Shown here in pieces: positions 47,847 through 61,082 of a DNA stretch of 64,000 nucleotides. The notes beneath the pieces were generated by a model, which did not search any database, had not been told where the DNA came from, and worked only from the letters and a program-made list of their open reading frames with translations. The translations under genes were made by a program, and so were the position numbers. Location of the stretch: the NCBI GenBank assembly GCA_947034895.1, contig OX344764.1, positions 16,306,001-16,370,000 on the forward strand. Direction: 5' to 3'. Position 1 is the first letter of the stretch; each line of letters opens with the position of its first letter. The stretch comes from Rhytidiadelphus loreus. Its lineage: Eukaryota > Streptophyta > Bryopsida > Hypnales > Hylocomiaceae.

Positions 47847-48627
47847 CTAGCATTGCTTGAAGTACGTATTCAGTTGTTCCGGTACAAAGAATGAAATCTA
47901 TGTTATTCCTCGTCCAGTGACATGATTTTTAGGTTTTTATATCAGTGGGGTGGTACCGGCTTATTCTGTTCTTCAAGCCATCATTTGCGCCAAATTACGT
48001 CATTTAGGTTTGTTGTGCTTTTTTTGCGTCAGTCTTATCACTCTTATGCGTTCTTGACACACCTTTTCTAATGACATTTCCTCACTGAGTCACTGGGTAT
48101 AAATGGACTTCCAAATGCACTCACTTGGCTTTACAACTTGACAGATGATGTTACAATCAGACTGATGTGTTCATTACAAGATAAGCTACCTGGTACCAAA
48201 GTTGTGCAGGTATCGCACTTTTACTATCAGTCTGGGTACTGGTATTACTAGTATTGAAGGAGAGGGGGAAAAAAATTCATATAAGGATATAGGTATTGAT
48301 TAATTTTCGAGTTAATTTTTAAAAAAAAATTTAAATACCTGTTGTATTTCAATAACGTATTATTTTACCAAGGTACATAGGGTTTCACCTATATATTTAT
48401 CCTAGACATCACTTGGATAGTTGCTCAAACCAATATCATAGATGGTATGATATCACTTGGGTAATTGTTCAAACCAATACTAAGGAGGCCAGGTACTTGC
48501 TATTGATACTAATAATGGTATTGATATTAGTGTCCAACCTTGTATACATGTGTAACTTTGGTAACTACAAGTAATTGAACTGTAAAGATTCTTGCTTTGA
48601 AAGTACGCTATCAAGACTTAAGTTTGG

Positions 48628-49220
48628 GCAAAGTTGCCCCTCGGGGGCCGGGGGGTCATTTAGAGTGTCCATTAGAAATCACGTGTGAACAAAACTTTGG
48701 ACCCCCTATATACTTTTTGAATTTTAAATAAAACAAAATTTAAAAAATATGAATAGATTTTCCTACTTTGAAAGTTTATGTTTTGAATTATTAATATTTT
48801 TATTTGTTAATAATAATTAGCTACAAATTTTTGAAGTAAAAAGATACACTGTAGAATTGAAAAATAACTTTCACACCCCTATATTATATAAGAAAAAATT
48901 GTCTAAAAAATGAACAAAAAATTCCTAAAAATAACTCATTATTGAAAGCTCATTTTGACTTGAATATTGACTCAATGGTCATCTAAATGTGTCCTCTATA
49001 ATTATTTGAGTTGAAAAACATGCCATTTTAGTTCATTTTCAACCTCTTCTAGAAATCATTTCATATTTTATTTGAGTTGGAAATTTTGGCAATAGAAAGC
49101 TATAGTCATTATTAAACAATGTTCAAAATTTTAGGTTGAAATTATAGTTTATTAGAAACCACTTGTTCGCACGTGGTTTGTTATAGTAGAACTAAGTGCA
49201 CCCCCCGAGAGTTGCCCACT
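48628..49220. mobile_element. Candidate TIR element with GGGCAA ends
   Basis: The left end GGGCAAAGTTGCCCCTCGGG and the right end CCCCCCGAGAGTTGCCC are approximate inverted repeats. Subterminal ATTAGAAATCACGTGTGAAC and the inverted-sense ATTAGAAACCACTTGTTCGC occur inside. No clear target duplication is visible. It is AT-rich and non-coding between the ends. Confidence 0.4.
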
Positions 49221-49275
49221 CAAATTAGGAGCTCTAATTAAAAACTTAGAAACTTAGCCATTATTTTGTAGTCGG

Positions 49276-50161
49276 TTAACCCCTAAAGGAATTTGGTGTT
49301 TTTAGGCCCAAACTTGCTTCAAAGTACTCAAATCCAAAGTAAGGCTAAAATATTCATCTATGTTTATTTATTAACAAATCCAACTATAGAATCCTTTAGT
49401 TAACTTGTTAGAGTACACACTCCTAAAATTTCAAAATAAAAAACCTTACCAATTGCAAGATCATGACACTTGGATTAAAAAAAGAGGTATATTTTGTCAC
49501 TTCTTCCGAAATAGTTAGATTTCATCTTCCAAACATTTAATCCAAAAATGTGTAGATCTTACTACTTATTATTCTCCATAATATGTTGAAGAAATGAGTT
49601 GGAAATACATATAAAAAATTCAATAAAAAATATTTCATATTCATGCTTGAGAAAAACGGTAAGTAAAAGTAGAGTTTATTCAAAAATACCAAACTGTTAA
49701 GAATTTAGTTTTGGAATTGAAAAATGTCAATCTCAAAGACTGTAATGTTGTAATAAACAATCTACATCTAATCATCTTATTTTATTTTATTTCAAAAATA
49801 TTGAAAATTGAATTAAATAAAGGATTTCAAAATTTACTTTAGAATAGAGATTCCATAATTGCCTGCAACCTAAAATTCCTCATAACTTTCATCTTGTCAA
49901 TGAAAATGGAATGAGTCAAAGCTTTCCATATGTATACAAATCTAGGAAACCAATTTCAGATTTTTCTTTTTTGAGAAAATGATTTTTTTGAACTACTCAA
50001 AGAGCAACAAAAACTATATATCATACAATAACTTTTTAACCATGTAGTTGAAAGTTATGAAAATTGTTGTGCCTTAAAGAAAAAAATGAAAATTTTGTTA
50101 GTAGCAAGCAACCTTAAATTGCTATGTTGCCAAAAATGCAATTTGGTTCTTTAGAGGTGAA
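49276..50161. mobile_element. Family A element
   Basis: TTAACCCCTAAAGGAATTTGG marks the left end and GGTTCTTTAGAGGTGAA the worn right end. The interior is the reverse of the 43976-44888 copy. No coding frame is present. Confidence 0.6.
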
Positions 50162-51912
50162 TATTGTATTTCTTGACTTCTACTAACTATTTGGGTCTTC
50201 AGTTTCAAATACAAACTCAAAATATTTATTCCCAGTACATAGTGAATTCCAATAATTGAAGTATTCTTTGAAAGGGTTGAACCGTTGAATATATAACATA
50301 CAATATTTTATTCCTCTTCTTTATCCTAACCTATTCAATATTACCTTCTCTAGTAGTGTCTTAATGTCAATATATTCACCAAATCCTAGAGAACAAATGT
50401 GTTAATTTCAAATTTTTCTTTCAAATTTATGACTCAAGAATTGTATATAATTGTAACAATAAGGAATTTAGCAATTATGAGATCAAATTCTAAACAATTA
50501 TCTTGATTTCAACAATCTAGAGTACCTATTTAAGCTTATTAAAACAATTATACTCACTAGAACTTGCAACATGGTTGATTTATAAAGCCCTTCATCTTGT
50601 CCAAAAAAAAAACTTTTAAAAATGACTTCAATAAAAATTACAAAAAAATGAATTTTTTTTTTTAAATTGACCATCTATATCTTCTAGAAATGATCAAATC
50701 ACACAATTAAACACTCTTACAATGATTACAAATGGTAATAGGTCTCATCCTTTTAGGGTTAACCCTAGAACAACGAAGGGGTGACCTCGGAAATCATGCA
50801 TTGTATAACCGTGAGTCATTGGAATAAAAAAATTCCAAAAATACACATTGGAAGGCAAGCTACTGTAGATGTTCTCCACTTTCCACAAAAAATTCGAAAG
50901 ATGAGTAGTTGTAGTTTGGTCCTACACTCGAGAATTCCTTGTCATTCATCACACTTATTGTCCACAGCATCCTTCCTAGGTTAAAGGGTTAAAACACAAA
51001 TGGTGAAGGATATGTACAAAACTACCCTTCATGCTTCTGCTAAAATCTACTTATACATATCAGTAGAAGTGCAAATTGGAAATCTGTCAAATGCTGCTAG
51101 AGCACCAAGCCAAATAATAACATGGACGGTAACATGTAGCATACTCTTACGTGACACCCATGCCAAATTCGCTATATTCTTTGGAAGTATGGATGAGACA
51201 TACACGCTGTGATAGCTATTCAAAGAAAATAAGGCAGGCATCCATTTTAGCACAATTGCTCACAATATACTTGTCAATTATGACTGACTGCACAATGAAG
51301 AGACCAAGGCACCTCATACCGACTTCCAACTTCATAGAAGACCCTGAGCTTCTAATCCATTGATGGAACTCAGTTAATCAAATAGCCCCCTGGTTCAAAC
51401 TCCCTGACATAAATTCCGAATTTATATACAAAGGTCTAACTACCTTCAAATGCTTCAGATATACTTCGATAATTGACAGCCTTCACTTCTACATCCTTTG
51501 CTCAATATACCTCAATGCCTGGAGACAGACAACGCAAGTTCACAACCTGCCTCTGCTCCCAACCACCCTCTCCAATAGGCATCAAATAGGCAATCACCTC
51601 TATCAGAAGAGCCCCTAAAAGCAGAATCTGCTTGTTAGCAAAAGAAATGTTACCTCGCCTGCACTGACAACAGCTGTGCTCGCAGTGGCACCTGATCAAA
51701 TCACGATTCGTTGGACTCATGATTGGTGATGATTGTTTTCCTCAATACAGTACCAGAACTAAGTGTGGCCAGGTCTTCGGATACATACGCTTACCTGGTG
51801 ATGGCGTCCTCAACAATATCACGCGGAAGGCCAAAGCGACGTACTGAAGAGACAGCCAGTTTGATATATAAGGCTCTTAAGATGGGCGCATCTCCAATTC
51901 TTTAATTCCTAT
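50162..51912. other. Downstream flank of alpha-mannosidase II
   Basis: The stretch is AT-rich to about 50760 and then mixed in composition. A TTTTAGGGTTAACCC motif at about 50751 is a possible lone family A end. Short overlapping frames at 50781-51905 lack motifs. The mannosidase 3' untranslated region must start below 51913. Confidence 0.35.
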
Positions 51913-54900
51913 TTACCCCGCAGACTTTAAGACAAACTTGTAGGCCTGGATTTCCATGGGGTTGAGGTCGACTGGCTCCTTGGGACGAGCCCCCAAGCCA
52001 AGCTTCCGGTGAGCTGCATCTCGCTCCACCGACACCTGTGACCCGTCATTGTGGAGAAATGAGAGCGACGACTTTCGTAGGGCTGTGATGTCAACCTGTG
52101 ATGAGAACAGGGTGAAGAGGTCGAAGCTTCTCTTCTCTGTTGTCACGCACTTTAGTCCATTCATGGGATAGCTGGAGTCCACACCCCTTCGATGAAAGAG
52201 AATGCCATGACTGAAATCTTCATCAGGAGAAGGTTGAGCTGGGCGCAGGAACTTCATAGACACAATGTGGAGGTCGCAAGGAAGGTCAGCTCGCAGAGGT
52301 GAAAAATTGGGGCCGACCATGTTGGTTTGCGTTGTGGCTTGCATGCTTGTAAATGGTTGTGGAGTGTCGAAAAACGCATGCACTGGGTAGTTGAGATGAG
52401 CATTCACACGGTGGGAGAGGAGAGATGGCGCCTTGGACGAGAGATCTGAAACCGCTGGCATGCTGGCAGAGATGTTCCGTTCGACCAGTAACTGGAAGAC
52501 CACACGAGAAGGTCGATTATCCATAACACCCTGCCCAAGGCCCCGATCATCATCGTGTATCAATCTCCTATCTAGCATGATTTCCAGCTCGCCTGTGTTC
52601 AGGCTCGCCACTCCAAGGGCCTGACGGCTGTGAATTGAGAAGCGCCTTCCCCCAGGGCACTGCAAAAAGGCTAATGATGGCATGGGGTAATAGTTTCCCT
52701 GTAGGGGTATCTTGCTGTAAGTTTCGCGCCGCGCCGTTTGGAATCCGTTCAAGTCGGTGTAGAAGAGGCGGTTGTTGTTGAGCTCGGTCTTGAATCTAGT
52801 GATTAATTCCCGGTCATTGAACTCGTTTCTCGCAAAATCCACGTAGTACTCGAACTCAGCTGCAGCAGCTTGCACAGTCTTGCCAGAATAAAGGCGTGCT
52901 GACCGAACCAAAGGGGTGGGTGTGTCAAACTTAGGCACTGTAAAAAGCTCTTCCAGTAGAGGCCCTCGAGAACGGAGGATAAGGCCACCCGCCTGCACAA
53001 TCGGCGTGGCTTCTCCAGCAGGACGGAACAAGTACGCTCCACTTCCTGAACTCGTGTACATGGCAATCTCCTCCTCGATGGGCAACTCTTTTCCACCCAA
53101 AGGTATGTGACTCATCAGTAGCCCAGTCCGAGTTGAGAAAATTAGCTTCTGCTCTTCATTGCTTATTGAAGCTCTTTCAGGGGGATCTTTGTGGTATGAG
53201 CAAAGGTAGGGTTCTGGGCACGTGAAGTCCTTGGGTTCATTGAAGACTGACAAGCTTGCTAAGGAAGCTGTGTCACAGTTATCAGTGTCAGCAGTGATCA
53301 GGTAAGTAGCCAATCCCAAGGGAGCTACCTTCACTTGAAAGTGAAGTCGATGATTCTTCGACGAGGTAGAGACTGTGACACCTGTACCCCAGTCTGGGCT
53401 TAACTGACTTTCGACGGGTTTACCAGAGGAATCAAAAACACAAACTCCAGGATTATCCACCATAATCACGGCTACCTGCACATGGGCACTCAGCATCTCT
53501 TGTAAGATAACAAGTTGTTCAAAAATCTCTGACCACGGTTGAGCACTACATCACTTATGCATCCGTCAGGTTATACAATAGCAACGTTGCTTTGACCTTC
53601 ATCATCCAATAACAACTAGGTCATTTCACAAATCGTTCATCAGCATCAGCATAAGAGAAGTAGATCCTGTGGCCCGAACATGTCTCACCTGTTGAAGTGT
53701 CTCCTCCAAAGGATTATAGAATACAACACGCTGAACTTCGAAGTTCTTAATCTCCACCACTTTTTTCACTGGTAAGTTATCATAACTTTTTCTCAGTTCT
53801 ACGGACTTAAACGGGTGTGGCGTCGAGCTTGACTGCGGACTCAATATCTCTCCAATGCTAGCAGCCATTAAGCCCTCAAGCTCCACAATTCCGTCATGCA
53901 TTTTATTCGCATAGTCCACTACCACGTGATCTTTTGCCGTACCTGTAACTCCATCATGATGTTGAAAAAGGGCCAAGTTTCGTCGCTGCCGCTCAAGCAC
54001 ATCACCAGACAAAGCAGAACGCGCGTTCCCACGGAAGGCCGTAGTGAGCACGAAAAGGATATCGGCCGCCCTAAGTGTTTCCTCAAGAACCCTATCAACT
54101 GCTTTATAAAACGGTCTAGTAACATAATAACCACTCCAGTAGTCTTTGTGTATATCTGCATAAGTGAAAAAGTCACCAGCAAGAGATGGGAACCCAGGCA
54201 CACTCAGAGGGCTATTCGTTGACTCTTCCATGCTACTTGTTTTGCTCACTTCCTTTCTCAGAGTGCTGAAGTAATCCTCTAGGGTTCCGAAATGCAACTC
54301 TGCTTTCAGATTCGGATGAGAATTGACGTAATCGAATATTCTCTGATAATTCTCATACGCGAGATCGGCTTCTGCCATCTCAATATACCGAAAGTCGTCA
54401 CCCAAGGGTATGAGAAGGGTGTTTGATCTGTAAAGAATCGATTTCTTTCGGTACTGGTCCAACAAAAGCTCTGCCCGTTCTTTAACATTCTCTGGCGTGA
54501 TAGTTTGTGGCTGCTTGTTCCAGGGACAATATCCAGCCCTCCCAGGTTGTCGCCAAAAGTCAAACTGGCAACAAACACCTGGCTCAGGACCACAAGTATG
54601 TGGAATGTCGTAAGAATAGAAAGGCATCATATGACAGAAAATGTCAGTTGAATTGTCGGAGTCCCAGCTTTGGCGCCAATTAAACTCTAGATTTTGATTC
54701 CAAGCCAGCTCTTTCTTGACTTCGTAGTGTGTTCTTTGAATCAGCATATTCTCGAAGCCCATTCGTCGAAGAAGGTATGCCATCGTCGGAGAATGTCCAA
54801 ACGGATCGATCGCCCATGCATTCTTCGGTGCTACCCCCACGTTGTCTAGAAGCCATAAATTACCGACTGTCATCTGGAACCAACGTGCACATTTGATATT

Positions 54901-56796
54901 AGAACAGAAGATACTTTGGACATAATAAGTTTCTATATCTTAGCACGCTTTCATGATTCTACATTCGGTTGGATTGCCGTAAGAGCTTCACATTTCAAAC
55001 CAAAGAAGAGAGAAACTCAAAGCCTCACTTAACGACGGCCATAATGTGATCAATGTCCGAGCGACAACCTGCTCAATGATTGCGAAATAATGTGAATTCG
55101 CTTCATCATTCATCACCCAGCCACCGCCCACAATCTCCAGTTGTCCCGACTTGACCAGGCGTATGAAATCACTTTTTGATTGTTGTGAAGCGTCTCGCCA
55201 CCATCTCTCAAGGTACGACATTTCCTCCCAAATAAACTTCCTCCGTGTATCCTGAAAGTCACCACAGCATCACCATTTTATTTTACCGACGCTTCAAAAC
55301 TCAAAACAGCGCAATCCTCTTCATAGACAGGCAAGCACGTCCTAATCCAAGAGACTCTTCACTTAGGGTTGTATTTCAAATTTATATAAAATCACCTACC
55401 GTCGCGTTAGTTTCTAGGTTTAGGGATATGCGAATTTCAGGCTCTTAACAGATATCAGAACGAGCACAATAAAAATCTCCTTCACCACCGTAAGATTTTC
55501 TAGCACATGAGATCAGAACTACCATTAACACACGCATTCTCCAAGATATGAATGACGACGTGATTATTAAATTGACGCAGTATCTCAAGCGAAGTCTCCT
55601 CGTCTCACACTCACAGGTCTCACTCCATCAGAAGTAGAGGAAAGGGATCTTACACTGATCCATTCATAATCTTCCTCTCAAACACACACTCACTTATCAC
55701 GATGCGCGAGGTCCTGACTGTCTATCTCCACATTGCACCGGTGGTTAACGACGAACGAGGATCGAAATTAAGGAGTAACTATACTTAATCGAAAATTAAA
55801 TCGGTGTGATCTAAAATTCGCAAAGCCGCAACACTCCAATTTTATTCCATAGTCTTTCTCTCAAACATGCACTCCCTTATCTCGATTCGTAGCCACGGTT
55901 GTCTATCCCCACATTCGACCCGCAGTCAAATGCGAACAACGATCGAATTTAAGGAGCACACATAACACTAAACCAGAGATTAAATCGATGCTCTCTTGCC
56001 TGCAAATGTGCAAAAGAGGTGAGAATCAGAAAACCTTAAGCAACGACGCGACGACGGTATCCAAAATATGCCTGGATCGCTCCTGATAGTACTCCTCCAC
56101 AGTACGAATCCACCCCGGATCATTATGACTATGCGGCACAACGAAAACCTTGAGCGTCTCCTGGTCCCACTCCTTCCCACCATACCTAACATCCCACCCC
56201 TGTTTCCACACCCCGCCGTCGCGATCATCGAACGCAATCTTATCATACAAGGCCTTCATAGTAATGTCCACCACCGCTTCCCCTACTGCCGCATGATGCG
56301 ACCGACTCTTCCCCACAGTCTTCCCCAATCCACTGTGCCTGCCAGACGAATTTGGATTGGGACCCTTACTCCTCCCCTCCCAGACGAAAGTCGCCACGAA
56401 GCCGCCCTGGAAGAGGAACAGGAATGTGAAGAGGATCGAGACGACCGTCAAGCATGTTCGAGGACGCACCAGCCAGGTCCACCAGGAGAGCGCGGAGGAG
56501 GACTTGCTGCCTCGCCGGTGCTTGGAATGGCCGCCCTTGCGAGTGGAGGATGGCAGAGAAGAGTGCTTCGGCAGGCTCCTGCCGTAGCTCCCCGCCATCG
56601 CTGCAATGCGCTGAGTGGAATAGCTGGGAAGACACCGATCGCTTATGGGCACGATGGTCGATGCATCGTCCTCGTTGTCGTCGTTGCCGATGATGTTTGT
56701 TGTTCCGATTCCACCATCGCCAAACCTCGAGGTCGTCTCTCTCACTTTGGACAGAAAACGTTCCCTTTGGAAGGGATCCGTTCTCTTTGTTCCCAA
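51913..56796 (-). CDS. GMII: Golgi alpha-mannosidase II (GH38), four exons
   Basis: It trims two mannoses from the hybrid N-glycan made after GnTI action, in the medial Golgi. Exons are 56796-56035, 55251-55069, 54873-53689 and 53475-51913; all three introns are phase 0 with GT-AG ends, giving 1,230 aa. A type II membrane anchor lies at about 114-138 (TCLTVVSILFTFLFLFQGG) behind a basic, serine-rich cytosolic tail of about 112 residues, which looks long for the family. GH38 residues present: zinc ligands His224 and Asp226 in PHSHNDPGW, the nucleophile and ligand Asp338 in AIDPFGHS, the acid/base region LGDDFRY (Asp474/475), and the His of FQHHDGVTGT near 620. The C-terminal half keeps NYYPMPS, LGVASL and LGQGVMDN. 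The exon 4 acceptor GTGCAG|GTAGCC is chosen because it keeps family spacing; an alternative 18 bp upstream adds six residues. It appears intact. Confidence 0.95.
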
Positions 56797-56970
56797 GAGT
56801 CGACACCATCTTTGCTCCCGGTATAATCCACTGAAAGGCGAGAGTTCCCAGTAACTGAGAACAGTTCCCTATGTTCCCACTCCTCTCACTCCTGGGAGTC
56901 CTGGCACTACTATAGTGTACTACAGGCGAGAGTTCTCATTACATGGGAACCGTTCCCTTTGTTCCCTATG
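56740..56970 (-). promoter_or_regulatory. Repeated motifs at the mannosidase II 5' end
   Basis: Two related blocks of about 45 bp start at 56834 and 56922 (GGCGAGAGTT, then GAAC-GTTCCCT-TGTTCCC), 88 bp apart. A third, weaker GTTCCCTTTGG...TCTTTGTTCCC block at about 56758 overlaps the start of the coding exon. Position just upstream of the ATG suggests 5' untranslated region or promoter sequence made by local duplication. No function is shown. Confidence 0.4.
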
Positions 56971-58395
56971 CTTGATTTCGCTTTCTCCTCGTGTTTGACC
57001 ACTAAGAGTAGCACTGTACCAGATTCTATGCTTAGGTCCTTTTCGTAGAGCCACTTTTATTCATCACTTTAGTTTCTTCCGTTTCAGTATACCGTAACTG
57101 CTTGGGCACGTTCGGCAGAAAATTATTCTAAAAATAAATGCCAAAAATTTGGGGATTTTTTTTCAATCTTACTCCGGAGAATTTTTTTTTTTTTAAACTT
57201 TGTGGAATTTTTAATTTTTAATTTTAATTCTTATAATCTTTCAAATCTTAAATTAGGAAGAAATAAAACCCATCAGAAATGTGTCAATTGTGTCTTTTAC
57301 TTAGGGTTGAGCTCGTTGATAAGTGGTCTAGACTTTCATCTATTTTGTCAACCTTCTTTACAAAAAAAGTAAAATAATCAAGAAGTAAGTTTTTGAAATA
57401 GAAGAGATTGCAAACTTGATGTTATTTCATTTCACTAGAGATTTGAATTTTATATTTTATTTCATTCAATCTTTTCCTTTTATCTACAAGAAAAATTAGA
57501 AAAGACTTCAATATATTTGGAGTTTTTTGAAATTGAATGTATACTTGAATTTACAAAGTTTCAATTAGTTTGATATGAAGTCTAATTTTGTTTCGTTTCT
57601 CATAAAACTTTCAAAGTTGAATGAATTCATTGTCATATTCCAACCTTCGTATCTCTTATTCTATTGTCCAATATTTGAATTGATTAAAAACTTGAATTCA
57701 CAAGTGTTTAGTTAGTTAAAATGGTGGTGTGCACTCTGTAGATTATTCAATAAAAACTTGCATATGGATGATTATTAGAAACGCATAGTCATCTCATTGC
57801 TTTCCAAATAGTACTTTCAATACTCTAGATTTTGCAAAATCCCCACAAAATTTCAAACAAAATATTGGTTTAGGATATATTTACTTATAGTGGTGTAATG
57901 GAAGCATATAGAACAAAAGATATTAAAGTATAAAGTACATGGTCATAAGCCAACTTGTATAATGGATAGGGCCTATGACAACGTACTTTTCTTTTAATAG
58001 GATTAACTACCTTGACCAAACTATATTGACAATCATAATCAACAAAAAAAATTGAATTGTAATTGTAAATCATACAAAAAGTAACCTCTTCAAAGAGCAA
58101 TTAGTTAACCCTTAAATGAAAGGCCAAGCCCCTCATCGCTTGGTATGAAATGAATTTTTGACAAAAAGTGGCTTTAGGATTCTTTTGAAGTGTTTCAACC
58201 TATTGGACCCACTTCTATAAAAAAAAAAGGCTTGCAAAGCACTACTTCTTGTCTACAAAGTCAAAGCACTACTTATCGATCAATTTATATTCCCTAACCC
58301 TACAAATCTTGGGACAAAGGAACATGATTCATGTCCCACTTTAAGGAGATTTTTGTTTCTCCTTTAGACTACCCATTAGGCCATCATGTCTTGTT
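56971..58395. other. AT-rich spacer, no gene seen
   Basis: The only frame (57885-58100, minus) is short and motif-free. At about 58105 TTAACCCTTAAATGAAAGGCC followed by CCCCTCATCGC looks like a family A terminus of the same subfamily as the 34730-35704 element. Its partner end is not found. Confidence 0.4.
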
Positions 58396-60268
58396 TAAGG
58401 ATAAACCCCTAAAGGATGGGCTAAAGGATCAAGGCCTTTATATCATCAATAAACACTCAAAATTGTCATTTCTACTTCAAAAAGAAAAACTTTTAGAAAT
58501 CATTTTTTCGTATCTAACCATAGGATCTTGCATTAAATTGGTTCTAACCCCTAAAGGACCAAGGCCTTTTTTCTGCCAAAAAACACTCAAAACTGCCATA
58601 CCCACAGCGAGTAAAAACAATTGAAACATTTTTTTTCCATACCTAACCGTAGGATCTTACACCTAACTAGTATGAGAGTGTGTGGAAAAAATTTCAGAAT
58701 TTTTGACCGCTTAGATTTCAAGATATCTGCGTTTAAAGTGGAAAAAACAAGTTTTTCAGCACATTGCAGGACTAGATTTTTTGACTTTGAACATTTTTAA
58801 CTTAAAATTTTTGCACTACAAAGTTTTGAGCTTTAAATATTTATAGTGGAGAATTGAGTTGAGGGTCTAGTTAAAAAAAGAAAATTAAAGAAAAAATTAA
58901 TTGTCATTCTTAAAAAAATTGTTAAGTAGAAGTAGGTATGAGATAGAAGGAAAATCTAAAATATTCATATGTTTTAAATGGAATTAAAATGCACCAATCC
59001 CAATGGTGAGATTGTTCTAGCAAGTAAATCAGATCATGCAAAAAAAAATTGCATTCATAAATGAATCCTACAAGTTATTTTTTTCAAGAAGATGCTCTAA
59101 CTGCCCGAAAAACAAGAATGTCCATAACTTTTTCATAACATATCCAAATGAAATGAATCAAAGCTTTCCAGATAGACAAAAATATAATCTATGAGGAAAA
59201 ATAATATCAAAAAGAAAATTCAAATTTTGTCCATTTTTTTTGGCTGCTCGAGGTGCCCGCCGTGCCCTCATTTGAGCTTATTTGGTCATAACTATTGTTA
59301 CCGGGCACTGATTTTGAAAAAAATTATATTCCCACTAAGCTAATCAACTTTTCTACCTCCAAAAAAAGATTCAAAAAATCAGGAGAAAATTTCAGCCCGT
59401 AGGTACCTGCCCAAAAACGTATTTGTCCCCCAAAGGGACAATGGTCCTTTAGGGGGTAAATGATGTGGAAGTAATTTCAAAAACTTTGACCACATAGATT
59501 GCAAGATATTTGTGATTAGAGTAAAGATAACATTTTTCTTTGCACCTTTTCTAACTAGATTACAAAGGCTTTAAATCTTCTTAACTTAATATTTTCATAG
59601 TATACATTTTGATTAAAAGACATTTATATTGAAGAATTGTGTTAAGAGTTTGCAAACAATAATTCAAAGAAAACACTTGATTTCCATTCTTTTAGTAATT
59701 GTTAAGTAGAATCACTTATGATTTAGAAGGAAAATCTAATCATTAATAGTTCTAAGAAGGACTTCAAACACACTTATCCCAATACAAAGATTACATAAGT
59801 AAACAAACTAATCCATGTGAAGTTTTGATTTTTTAAATTGCTAAACTTTATTCAAAAACAAATCCAATACATCATTTTCTACAAGAAGATACCACAATTA
59901 TCAACAAGTAAATATGCTCCATAAGCTAATCATCACTAATCCAAATAGAATGAATCACATCTTTAGATGTACACAAAAATATTATTTAATTAGAAACAAA
60001 ATTTTAAAAATTATATTTTCACAATTTCGTAATTTTTAATTGCCAAGGATTGGGCATTTTCAACTTCATGTAACATAACTCTTGCTCCTAGGCATCAACT
60101 GGAATAAAAATGAAATTACCAAAAAAACAATTTTGTTTCCTATCATAAAAAAAAAGTCTCAAAAAAAGTTTCAAGAAATTCTGCAAAAGTTCGAGATCAT
60201 GGGGACCTAACCAGACTTTAAAGTATCCACCAAGGAAACAAAAATCCAAAGTTCTTTTGAAGGGTTAA
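58396..60268. mobile_element. Family A element carrying a nested family A copy
   Basis: The outer left end (TAAACCCCTAAAGGATGGGC) and its first 150 bp are interrupted by a second complete copy at 58544-59460. The outer interior resumes after 59460 with the expected next segment (TTTGACCACATAGATTGCAAG) and ends near GAAGGGTTAA at about 60265. An element has thus inserted into its own relative. It is non-coding. Confidence 0.55.
58544..59460. mobile_element. Inner family A element (917 bp)
   Basis: It runs from CTAACCCCTAAAGGACCAAGG to GGTCCTTTAGGGGGTAAA. It is the reverse-oriented and closest match of 3929-4838. The flanking CTAA and TAAA look like worn TTAA target copies. Confidence 0.7.
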
Positions 60269-60673
60269 TAAAAATCCAAAGTTCTTCCTTGACTTCTGTT
60301 GATGCTTGATTTAATTTTACTCTACTACAATAATACCCCCCCCCCCAACAACCGGATGGGGTGCCCCTCGCTTGTCCTTACCAGGGGTGCAAGTAAAAAA
60401 ACTGCCCCCTATTTTGGGCCATTCTAGGGTATAATCTTGACCTCATATAGCTAATTTGGGGTCTCCGATCTCAAAAATGAATTCAAAATTTGCAAAAAAA
60501 TTCATGTGCACAAAATAAATAATTCCAGGGGTTTGCCCGCAGGGCTGAGTGAGGGGGGCAGTTCTCCCTGGCCCAACAACCCACAACAGACTCTTCAATC
60601 ATTGTAGTCTCAATAGATGAAAATTACTCTTCCTTCTTTTATTTTTACCCATGCAAAAAGGAGAAACAAAATA

Positions 60674-61080
60674 AGGTAGAACTGCCCAATTCCATCAGTA
60701 ATTCAATTCCGTGGTCTACAACTTTATCCCAATTCCGTCATAAAAACATGCAAATCCACTTCAGATTCTGTCAACAATAATTTATTAATGCTATTAAAAA
60801 ATAATGTGTCAATTAATGATCGGTGAATCTTCAAGTGCTATTAGGTACATTGGAAAGTGGTATTGAGTTGTAAGAGGACGTTTCTGAATCCAGTCTAGTG
60901 GCGGATGTGCAGTTTCACTTCAGAAATTCACAGAAATTACAGTTTTTATCAAAAAATTATAATTCCACTTGGGTTTGACTCCTGAAACAAGAGCACACCT
61001 CTGAAAAATATGTGTCTTTCCTAAAGTTGGCCCCAATATAGTCAGATTGCGAATCAGGGTGGTCATGGGTAGTTCTACCT
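60674..61080. mobile_element. Family D MITE copy, TA-flanked (407 bp)
   Basis: The ends AGGTAGAACTGCCC and GGGTAGTTCTACCT are inverted, with TA at 60672-60673 and 61081-61082. It shares its ends with 43340-43706, while the interiors are only loosely similar. No coding frame is present. Confidence 0.7.
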
Positions 61081-61082
61081 TA

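Noticed and set aside
53458..53496. Alternative start or acceptor for mannosidase exon 4 that adds six residues (MLSAHVQ...)
   Set aside because: It is possible, but GTGCAG|GTAGCC keeps the family spacing between the NPLEETLQQ and VAVIMVDNP segments. The Met here is not a gene start.
52433..56854. Open frames on the plus strand and in other frames across mannosidase II (for example 56068-56826, 53896-54222)
   Set aside because: They are antisense or shifted readings of the GH38 exons, without domains of their own.
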